A stretch of 64,000 nucleotides of DNA. It comes from Hyposmocoma kahamanoa (taxonomy: Eukaryota; Arthropoda; Insecta; Lepidoptera; Cosmopterigidae). The notes below the pieces were generated by a model, which was not told the DNA's origin, made no database searches, and saw only the letters and a program-made list of their open reading frames with translations. Each line of letters starts with the position of its first letter. The stretch's first letter is position 1. The stretch spans positions 4,399,538 to 4,463,537 of the forward strand of contig NW_020656077.1 of NCBI RefSeq assembly GCF_003589595.1, read 5' to 3'. Made by a program: the position numbers and the translations under genes. Positions 54,674 to 64,000 of the stretch are shown here, one piece after another.

Positions 54674-57655
54674 ATACTTTGTCACGTTGTGCTGTTTTTG
54701 TGTAACGTATGTTCAAGTACGACGAATAGTTATAGAAATACGTCGTAGCGTATTTGTGTAGCACTTAGTACAAATAGTGGATACCTAAGCGAGGGCACAG
54801 ACTGTACCTACAGTCCTTGATCTAAACCATCTTGTATGGATTATAATACTCGTAACAATTATTTTAGGATAAAAATAACAACTTTAGTGTTGATGACTTG
54901 GTGTAACCAATTATTTATTTTAAGTACGAAAATAAAGTTTTCGGCCAAGTTGTTCTTTTATTTCACTAATATGCGTTGCGAAATTATTTAATGTATTGGA
55001 ATATAACTTTATTATAACTGCAAAATTTAATTATTCTTGCACTATGCGCTGTTCCGCTAACGGATTTCGACAAATGTGATTGAGAAAAATAATCGCAAGG
55101 CGAAATGAACTAACATATTAATTTATTGAAACCACCATATTAAAGTTTAATAATATACTTTTATTATAGTGAACATTTTACAATTTGTGTAGAAATATGC
55201 AAATATAATGTGACCAAAATTATTGTTAAGCGAATACCGTAATATAATACTACGGGAACCAATGTTACAATTAATTCCGACATCAAGTGACCATTAGAAA
55301 TTGACAACAAGTATATGAATAACCGTTAACGCTTGTTAAAATCGAATTATATAAACAAACATTGATTATTATTTGCCCCAGTAACTCAGCCATACCAAAT
55401 AAAATTTGGAAACCATAAAGTTTTTGTTAAAGCTTTGAGATCTACTTAACATTTTATGACGGTCAATAATACTAAAATGCAACTGGTGTGTTAAATACTC
55501 AAGTCGGTGGAATGATGAGACGTTAATGCAATCGAACGTCGACAATAAATACAATAACGTAAGAGCAGTCTTATAAATTAAATAAGTGCTATATCTAAAA
55601 GTTAGCGAATTACATTTATTGTACAAAAAGTTATAATCGTAGTCAATATTCAAAAAGTTAATATTGAAAAAATAGGACGCACTTGAATAGACAATAAATA
55701 CAATATACCCTAGGAGTTAGTAAAATTTACAAAAAAATATTTGCTGCCATTGTAATCACGGGGAGTGATGGCGACGGCAACAAGTCTCGATCTCAAAACC
55801 TGCTAAACGTTTAAATATTGTTAATATAGTACTACTGTATATACATTACATATATATATATATATACGTGTATATATATATATAATATATATATTATAAT
55901 ATATTAGTTTAATCTACGCTAACAATGAACACAGGAACTTGGACGAGCAAATCCATTAAGTGCAAGCCAGATATGGCGGCACACATTTTTGAAACCGACA
56001 AACTTAGGCTCCGGCGTTAGTTGTGTTGATTGGCGAGTGGCAGCGGCGTACACAACCTATTGAAAATTACCAAACCGGTTTGAACCTCCTTCATGTTTCT
56101 TCTCGGTGTCATGAAGACTTTGAAAACGTATCACAAAACTTTTAAACAATGTTTCAACAGTTTTCACCTCTACCTACCTACCTGCCCGAACATTTCCGAT
56201 GAAGCTTATATAATATCAAATGCTAAGTAAGTTTTAGATAAATGCATCATAATCATAACAGAGGCCGCCTACAACCGCAGAAAGCTACAGAACATGCTAA
56301 ATAAAATAATTTTGAGCTGCCATTTTTCCACACACATTAAATGGTTTATTACCTAACAAATTCCTAATACGGTTTAATTCGACAGCTGGTTCACGTACTG
56401 GCAATTAGCGTGTCCTAGTATTTTTGTAAATATTAATAAGCTCTTACTTTTCAAATAAAAAGATATCACGCACAAATGGGACACAGATTGATTGTATACA
56501 ATTTTGTGTATTTGGATTATATAGATACATATGCGCACGACAGCAGTAGTGAGATTATAACACGTAATATAATACATAATGGCTATTCTGAACTTTTACT
56601 ACTACTTCTATTACATTATCCAATACATATGCCTTTGACTTGCATTGAATTTACTAACCTATAACAGTCTTAATCATATGATATTACATCAATTATTATT
56701 ATATTACATAAATAGAAGTTATGTGCGGTATTCGAGAACAACACCGTCGCACAAATTGCGAAATGTGCATACACGGGCTAGGCGAAATGTTGAAATTTCA
56801 CTCCATAAGTGTCGGCCATTTTGAATAAATTAATATTATTCAGTTTTTACGCGAATTATACATTTTTATTTCTTACCTTCACGTGTGTTGGGTGTTTCAT
56901 AAAGTGCCGTAACACTTTCAATCGCACCTATACTCCTGACTATGGGAGAACCATAGATTCAACAAGAAGAAGATAACACAACCGCAATGAGAGCGGCTGG
57001 AGCAGTGGACAATGGGACAAATTTTCAGGTAAATGTGGATCTAATGCAATTCCTTACCTATGTGATAAAATAGCCCTTTTTGTAATAATTCGTGTACATT
57101 GAACTTCTAAGCTCCGCCGCCTCCAGGCGCAGCGAAGAACTATTTACAATAACTACCAAAAACAGTTATTTTATTAAATCATTTTCCAAAAGTAACGTCT
57201 TACGCTATTGAGTGTTTAATCTACGATATACAAAACAATGTTAGACGAAAACATAGATTTAGAATTCAGCTTAATAATTTTGTTCCATAAACTAGCACCT
57301 AACTATATATTATTATCAAAATCGAATTATGTGTAGTTACAGACTCTGTTAACATTTAAATTCGACAACTGCATTACGCAATTTGTACTACTCTATAATA
57401 GACAACAATTGATTGCGATCCCTAAATATGTATTGCTAGAACTATTCAGATATAAATACACAGATAATAAATACAGAAGTACCCCTAATACAGTGTCATC
57501 ATATGAGGAGTACTTCGTAAATACATGATAAACTAGACTTACCAAATGACTGCTCAATTCCTAAGAACAAAAAATATGGATTCAAGATAATAATAAAAAA
57601 TTATGACCATTTTAAGGTAACACCCGTGTCTACTAAAATATTTGATATTACCAAC
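54674..57655. other. AT-rich, no gene supported; TA microsatellite
   Basis: The only structured item is a run of alternating TA at about 55850-55912 (TATATATATA...CG...TATATATATA, partly palindromic). A 72-bp exon-like frame at 56957-57028 is discussed in the findings but is not supported as a gene. Confidence 0.4.
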
Positions 57656-57860
57656 GGATAATTCTCAGGTTAGTTTTCTCTACCTAATTTCGATGGCAAT
57701 TTATATTATTTAATTAATCCACAATATTATCATGAAGTATTATTTAATATTCGGGTGTAATATCCTGAAATATTATTTAATATTTCATAGTAATATACTC
57801 GAATACTTAAATAATAAAACTTACCACCGAAATTAGGTAGAGAAAACTAACCTGAAAATA
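57656..57860. mobile_element. MITE D, complete palindromic copy
   Basis: GGATAATTCTCAGGTTAGTT, then TTCTCTACCTAATTTCG, is mirrored by CGAAATTAGGTAGAGAAAAC, then TAACCTGAAAATA. The centre (TTTAATATTCGGGTGTAATA, with ATCCTGAAATATTATTTAAT) is also partly self-complementary, so the 205-bp unit can fold end to end. Confidence 0.75.
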
Positions 57861-58607
57861 CAGGCTTATACTACCGTACTTGTAATACAATTCTAAAGTA
57901 ACAACGTCGAAGATCAAATTGTTTTTCATAATTTATGAGACGCACCCCAGTTGGTGAACAATGGGATTTAAAATTGACATGAATCTTGATAAATTTGGTC
58001 AATTTGTAAAATAATTATAGCCTGTCTCGAAAGAATGTCACAATAATCCAAAACATTACAGTATATTTCTACATACGACGTACCACACAGTCACTTCACT
58101 AATATATAAATACTTATTACTGATACGAAATACAATAGTCCGTAAATTAACTAACTGCAGTTGCATAGAAAATATTAAATTATTTATAGAATATAAAAAA
58201 TCAGTAAACATAACGGTGCCTGTAATATTATATATAGCATTTGTCATTACAAACTGTATCAAAAACAACATTACTACGTAAACGTCAGTCTTTCTTTCTG
58301 GCCAATGTCAGATCTATTAAATTTAGAATAATTAATTTAGTTTATTTTTCTACGAAGTCCTTTGAATATTCTGGCGCAATAGAAGCATACGAATGGAACG
58401 TAAATACTACCTAAGTGCTGAGGTAGAGTAAAATGCAATATTAACATCAAAAATTAGAAGATCCCTGGAAGCGTTAAGACAAAACAATTATTATACTCTC
58501 GCAAACGGTAAAACATAAGGTTTTATAGTATTATAGTTAAGTGCTATAAACGTATTTACAAATTAGCTAAATTATATTAGAAATTATTTACAGGAATGTT
58601 TTCTTTC

Positions 58608-59400
58608 CCCGCACTGTTAATAAATAGTGTATTAACTCAAAAAGTGTATTTTCTCAGAATCGACGAGAAACAAATTACGCGCTTCCCGAGAAAGATCTGT
58701 ATAAATTTATGTATAGGTTATTTTCTACTTGCCAAATATAGATACTTAAAAATAAAAGTTTTTTTGGTTATAACATTCATCATCATCATATACAGCCTGA
58801 CCTCACCCACTGTTTATTTTATAACATTATAAAGTATAAATCATATTTTTACAAAACTTCCGCCCATAGTCATTTTTACTTGACACTGGAGACTTCATTG
58901 TTTAACTCGATGGAACCATAGCATTTAAAAAAAGAAAAGAGAAAAGTAATTTCGTATTTTTGAATAAGGACTATTTTGGCCAAAACTAGCACACATAACA
59001 TTAACCGCCTCAGTGGCCGAACGGTTACTATGCTGGACTGCCACGCCGAGGTCCCAGGTTCGATTCCCGGGCCGGTAGAAATATTTTTGTAGCCTGCATT
59101 TATTTCCCTCGTGAATTTGGGTGTAATTTGTGGTTGTCTATGTGTGTGTCCATGGTACCCGCGACACAGGGTCTCCCAAGCGCGAGGCTATGTTGAGTGT
59201 ATGCGTTATAAAAAAAAAGAGCGTGTGTCATTAGATATCTTTTAGTTGTTTTTTACGATATTCTAACGACGATTTTATTGACGTGTAGAGAATCACGTTC
59301 AACAATGGAATAATCTTGAATTTCAAATATTTTGAGTTATAACACTATTGTAATAGCAGCGCGATATATAGACCATGTGTCACAAACACAACCAATGAAA
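58608..59400. repeat. Second copy of the 1.2-1.9 kb dispersed repeat
   Basis: In the same order as 1222-1900: CCGCACTGTTAATA, GAATCGACGAGAAACAAATT (cf. ACTAGATGAAAAACGAATT), TTTCTACTTGCCAAATATA, TATTTTTGAATAAGGACTAT, TTCTAACGACGATTTTATTG and AACACTATTGTAATAGCAGC. A SINE A interrupts it (59004-59218). No coding frame. Confidence 0.6.
59004..59218 (+). repeat. tRNA-derived SINE (family A), near full length
   Basis: A box GTGGCCGAACGGTTACT, B box GGTTCGATTCC, body GAATTTGGGTGTAATTTGTG, ending GTATGCGTTATAAAAAAAAG. Confidence 0.88.
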
Positions 59401-59467
59401 TGCAAATAATTTGTTCTTAGGCATGACATTAAAATGTTGTATACAGTAAGAGCACTAGAACAGGACG

Positions 59468-59602
59468 TCTACTCCCTTTCTACGTCCAACATCCATCTGT
59501 ATCAATTACTATAAAATTACTCGAGCAAATCAAAAATGCTCGAGTATTAATTCTTTTATAGTAATTGTTTCAGACGGATGTTGGACGGAGAAAGGGAATA
59601 GA
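59468..59602. mobile_element. Foldback element with 60-bp arms
   Basis: TCTACTCCCTTTCTACGTCC, then AACATCCATCTGTATCAATT, then ACTCGAGCA is mirrored by TGCTCGAGTATTAATTC, then GTAATTGTTTCAGACGGATG, then TTGGACGGAGAAAGGGAATA. The loop is about 9 nt (AATCAAAAA). Confidence 0.75.
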
Positions 59603-60798
59603 TCCCCTGGACCATTCATAAAGTGTGGACCAATCGTCCGTAATCAATCGAAATCTTATTTAAAAGAGAAAACCAAAACAAAACTTCATAGAGAGCATTA
59701 AGGAAAATTTTCAGTTCTCAAAACATTCAACCAATTGTTTTAATTTATTCTACACATGTGTAATTGCGATTGAATCTTACCAATATTCTTGACCATAATG
59801 TGTCAAAATTGTTTTAATCGTACTTTTAAAGGGTTGTATAATAATTCCCAATTCTCAAACATTATAATTTTACAAAAAAAACCTTCGCACAATAACAGAC
59901 CACTAACAATGCAGTTTGACGAATTCGCTGAACTCAATCGTTGGAATTTTCGAAACGCAACAGAATTGTAACAAACAATCGAATCACCAAATTTTTATAT
60001 CATGTATTATAATAGGCCTCGACTCGATAAAAGTTGAATTAAAAATGTTGTTTTCCTATAATGCAAGAAAGCCGCGGTGCCTCGACAGGTATGCAATTAA
60101 CACATTCTATGTCACGGCTTCGTTGACTCATTGATACTTTAATACTCATAATTTATAATCCTAATCGTAAACATCCGCTGAAGTTACAAACACGTTACGC
60201 GTGATGTTATATCTTCTAAAAGAATTTACTTATCTAACAGACACGTTAAATCAGCCATTTTAGTAAGAGCGTGTTTGGCCATGCAAGTCCATAGTTAGGT
60301 ACATTCTTACATACAGTATTTTATTCACTGCAAAATAAGTTATAAAATAAATTATATGTCACTATTCTTCTATTATATATAATGTATTAGCAAATGATAT
60401 GGCCTGAATGCACAAACGAGCTTCAACGCGAGTAAACTTAAACATGCGAAAGCACGATACAAGTTATAATATAATGTGACACTGATATAATGAAATTATT
60501 CTATTCTATGCACGATTTGTGAAAAATTGCCCTACGAATAGTGCTAATTAATTATTACGATAATCGGTTATATATTCCGTAAAACTGATCAAGTTTAGTC
60601 GCGGTGAAGGCATCTCGAACGCTCGATGGTTTACACCATTTACATGGGTATAAAAAAACTAATCGCGTTTATGACAGTCTGTGAACAAATTTTTAAGCCA
60701 CGACGTGTTCAGACACTTACATAATTTTAAAACATTCTTTGGATAATTATTGGACACGTAGTGTTTGTCCCAGTCTTGCGGAGTTGGCTGTGTGTGAC
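59603..60798. other. AT-rich, nothing recognised
   Basis: No gene or repeat family could be supported. Confidence 0.35.
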
Positions 60799-61274
60799 CA
60801 GAGATGGGCAAGCGGCCGAATTTTAACCCTGCGCTTTTAATTTTTAGGGGTTTAACGCCGGAAATAGCGGGCAAAAACTATTTACAACTAAATATTTGTA
60901 TTCGAGTTTTTGTTCAAATGTAATAACGACATTATAGACATAATGCTGCCTTTCTATTGATTGAATCGATTCGCTTGAAAATCGTATTGCATCGCAGAAA
61001 TGAATCGATACAAAAATTTATGCACTTTAATCAATTGTCATCAAAATCGAATCGTAGTAGTATAATCGTAGTGCATCCCTAGTTGTAAGTGAGAGTTCAC
61101 AGTATGGAAAGGTGGGTATTGTGTGGAGTTCGCTATTTCACATTGAAATTCTAAATAAATATATTAGAATTATATCGACTTCCGTATTATTTTACACCTA
61201 TAACAGCTTCCGCCCAAGATTTTGGGTAGAACTGGTAAAAACCCGGGCGGGTTTCAACCCACTGCCCATCTCTG
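60799..61274. mobile_element. hAT-type non-autonomous element (CAGAGATGGGCA ends)
   Basis: CAGAGATGGGCAAGCGG at the left and, inverted, ACCCACTGCCCATCTCTG at the right. Ends of the type CAGAGATGGGCAA are used by hAT-superfamily elements. Inside, GTTTAACGCCGGAAATAGCG and ACCCGGGCGGGTTTCAACCC form the subterminal parts. The TSD is weak (TGTGTGAC/GCTGTGGC). Confidence 0.6.
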
Positions 61275-61429
61275 GCTGTGGCGTCACACTATGTCCTCGC
61301 GAGCAAACGGGAACGTTCAGAGACTACATAATTCCGATGGTCGGAGACCGGGCAGAGGTGGTCACAATACTAATATCTTCTTATTATTAGACCGATCGTT
61401 GCCATAACTGAGGAAAGTGACCTGACTGA

Positions 61430-61830
61430 TGCGGTTGTAGGATCGGTTCTAGGCGGTCATAGACTTCAATTAATATTTGTATCAACGCTGTTGATGGTCG
61501 CGCGGAGACGGCGGCTGGTGCTCATTCGTTGAGATTTGGCGCGTCGGGTAGCATTCCGCCGGCGGGGTCTGGGTGCGAGCAGGTGCACTCCTGCGACTCA
61601 CCCTGTCAGGCGGTCACTTTACGAGACTGGACAGTGATCGGGATCTCAGTGTCGGAGTGCGCGATGTTGCGACACGCGGCACAGCCGCCGCACATCCGAG
61701 AGCGCCGAGACCGACGCCGCGAGCTGCGACGTTCCCCGCCTAAGACACAAATGTTCACTCATCATCAATGCTTCAATCGCACCCTCAGTCGCGACACCCC
61801 CTCATTAGATACGACGCACTTTGAATCCTG
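61430..61830. other. CpG-rich block, possible 5' exon region, not resolved
   Basis: This 400-bp patch is far richer in CpG than its surroundings (GCGCGTCGGGTAGCATTCCG, GAGAGCGCCGAGACCGACGC). Both strands are open for about 100 codons (61529-61831 plus). On the minus strand a short frame (MCGGCAACRNIAHSDTEI) leads up to GACAGG followed by GTGAGTCGC near 61600, a good splice donor. It could be the promoter and first exon of a minus-strand gene, or a GC-rich transposon end. No family similarity was seen. Confidence 0.3.
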
Positions 61831-62899
61831 ACAGCATATACCTCAGCATTCAAATACCTGTCTTGATCCGAATAGGGAGGTGCGCGGTCACTATAGCAAA
61901 CATAACGATGCAAATATGGTATGAGTGCAAACAATGCTATGCGAAAAAACAAAATCTGAGTTTATTTGCTGGAAAGCCATGACAAAAATTTAATTATAGT
62001 TAACTGCCGTAGCTGCCGTTTGATAGCGGCGCACAAATGAATGACCACCAGAGGCGGCACTTTAATCTGTTGCAACATTTTCTTGTGACAAATCTTATTT
62101 CATTTTGTCCCCTTCTTACACATAGGTCGAGAGAAAAAAACCAGAATCTGCAAGTCGTTTGATTAAACGCGAATGTTACATATAAACCTCGCGTTATCTT
62201 GTATATTACACGTCTATGACATGGTACGGATGACGTACAAAACAATTTTTCCAACATTTTGACCAAATCAATATATTTTAATTAAAGAACAATGTAGGCA
62301 CTTCTTGTACCAGAGAGGCAACAGTAATAGATGTACCATGACCAAAATTAACGTACAGAAAAATAGTTACGCTACCTTTTCCATTAGAGAAAAGCTGTAG
62401 AAAAAACATCCTTAACGTTTGAGCGAGACACACTGATCGACGGCGATTGTTAGATATTAAAAATTAAACTATTTCTTCTTATATAAATCGTTTATAATTT
62501 TGTTAAACAAACCAACGTTTCAGGCTTTTTACAGGTCCCATAGTCGCGGCTGAGACTCATCTCAATGGCATTAGCATGTATAATAAGTATGGTATATCTA
62601 TGTATATATTCATAAAAAAGTAGCAGTAAGGTTTTTATGTGTGCGCGCTCGCCATGTACTGATGTACACACACGTATAATTTCGCGACGCACTCACGTTG
62701 CATAGTACTCGTCGTCTCACGCGCCTTTCGTTACTATGCTAATGTGTGTGTCCGCGCTCACATATAGGTTAGCCGCACTGCTACGTATGAATGAGTGTAC
62801 TACTCACAACAAAATAAGGGTCACTAGAATTTAATCGATTTATTAAATGACATCCAAATATTTCCATTGACACTGAGTGAAATTAATAAAAATTGTAAA
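61831..62899. other. Non-coding, nothing recognised
   Basis: No supported gene. Some CG-containing words (TCGCGACGCACTCACG near 62680) but no structure. Confidence 0.35.
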
Positions 62900-64000
62900 T
62901 TTTAGATAGTATTAAACAAAAATAGTGTTTAATTGCAATAATTTATTAAAAAAAAACAAGATTAAATGAAAAATGAGAAATTATAGGAATATTTGTAGTT
63001 TAATAAAACATGAAAAATTTGGACAAAATAACATTTTCAAAGTTTCTAGGCTTGTTGTTTAATATCGTATGTGGCCTCCTCTTTTAACTACGCATAACGA
63101 ATAAGGGTATTCGAAAAGGCATGCTCTGGATTAAACGCCGTATATTTTCTTCTGGAATCCACTCCCAGCACGTTTTCAGAGCATTTATGAGATCCTGTTG
63201 TATGTTGATAGGAATGTCACTTTCTCTGACACTTTTCTTTAACTGACCCACAAATACTCAACAGGACTAATGTCTGAATTCCTGACTGACCACTGTAACA
63301 TCTCGATTCCAGCGATAGCTAATGTGTGCATTGTTAATCGCGCCGTATGCGTTCGAGCATTATCTTGCATCAAGATGACCCTGGTCATGCATGCTGTGCG
63401 AATGGAATAATGTGGGATCGTACCATATTCTCAACATAACTTTAAGCCGACACGGTACTCTCGCTAAGAATTACGGGCTCAGTTTTGCGTCTTAGCGTTA
63501 TACCGCCCAGACCATCTAAAATCCGTTTTCCAGATCTCCACTGCGTCGAACGTCATTCGAAAATTTAATCTTAAACTCATCGGTAAAAATCACTGCAGCC
63601 CAGTTTTGAATAGTCCAATCCATGCAAACCTTAAACAATTTGCACAATACGCTGCAGTTAACTGGAGGCGAACCAAGAGTCTTCTTGAATATTACTGGTC
63701 TTCATGGAGTCGATTCTGGATGGTCTGGTCGCTCACACGAGTGCCTATAGATCGAGGTAAGGCGGTTTGTATGGTCCGTGCGGTGGATGTCCGCTCTCTT
63801 CGTGGTGTTAATTTGCCGGTCTTCTTGAGCTATAATAACCCGTACTCTTCCTCGAGCTAGGACGTCTGGTGATATTACTCGTCTCCTGGTACCGGTTCCA
63901 AATATTTTGAACAGCTCGTCGCGGATATCATTAAACCTACAGCGCGCTGACTGTAACCCTCTTGGAGCAAGGTGACAACCCTAGTGGCTGTATTTGCGTT
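62900..64000 (-). pseudogene. Tc1-like transposon, runs off the window
   Basis: Minus reading from the right edge: TAATRVVTLLQEGYSQRAVG (N-terminal HTH), stops, GTRVSDQTIQNRLHE (linker/second HTH), then VILMQDNARTHTARLTMHTL (second catalytic D in QDNA), then LQWSVRNSDISPVEYLW (third acid, E). Several stops and shifts break the frame. It has the same layout as the relic at 4200-5330, and both share GTGGCCTCCTCTT near the 3' side. Confidence 0.82.

Noticed and set aside
3607..59218. tRNA-like heads at 3607, 7694, 21664, 25565, 30431, 41290, 48010 and 59004 as tRNA genes
   Set aside because: They have A and B boxes but lack paired acceptor ends and are followed by the same non-tRNA bodies, so they are SINEs.
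61529..61831. 100-codon plus-strand frame in the CpG-rich block
   Set aside because: Arginine-rich reading expected of CpG-rich DNA; no motif or splice support. Kept only as an unresolved region.

Overview
This is a eukaryotic, AT-rich, repeat-dense genomic window. Introns have canonical GT-AG ends. Its short proteins, SINE and MITE families and transposon relics look like those of a moth or butterfly; Lepidoptera is an inference from these families, not a database result. Four protein-coding genes can be assembled by joining exons. (1) The 3' end of holocarboxylase synthetase (HLCS, + strand, last two exons, 371-5705). (2) and (3) Two tandem, same-strand (-) regucalcin/SMP-30-like genes (15820-25357 and 29519-35200). 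Each is a complete six-exon gene with its own signal-peptide first exon and the same intron phases. (4) A complete eight-exon guanine deaminase gene (+ strand, 38215-52485). No other host gene could be assembled, and 52.5-64 kb holds only repeats and weak exon-like pieces.

Layout: 1-5.7 kb is the HLCS 3' end, its 4.9-kb intron packed with SINEs, MITEs, truncated LINE tails and a broken Tc1-like transposon. 5.7-15.8 kb is intergenic, with a chimeric transposase relic and several inverted-repeat elements. 15.8-35.2 kb is the regucalcin pair; the spacer between them holds a Ty3/gypsy-like scrap, a nested pair of MITEs and a LINE fragment. 35.2-38.2 kb is the divergent spacer between regucalcin 2 and guanine deaminase. 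38.2-52.5 kb is guanine deaminase, its introns swollen by a LINE with a 652-codon open RT frame, a second broken LINE inserted into a SINE, a mariner relic and at least five MITEs. 52.5-64 kb is repeat-rich non-coding DNA ending in a Tc1-like element that runs off the window.

How the genes relate: they are neighbours rather than a pathway. HLCS attaches biotin to carboxylases, guanine deaminase makes xanthine from guanine, and the two regucalcin-like proteins are predicted secreted metal-dependent beta-propellers. The clearest unusual signals are the secreted regucalcin tandem pair, two MITE families whose 8-bp target-site duplications can be read directly (one insertion touches a splice donor, another makes up most of an intron), a MITE nested inside a copy of itself, a long dispersed repeat shared by about 1.2-1.9 kb and 58.6-59.4 kb, and several strong inverted repeats. 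I found no convincing new multi-gene system.
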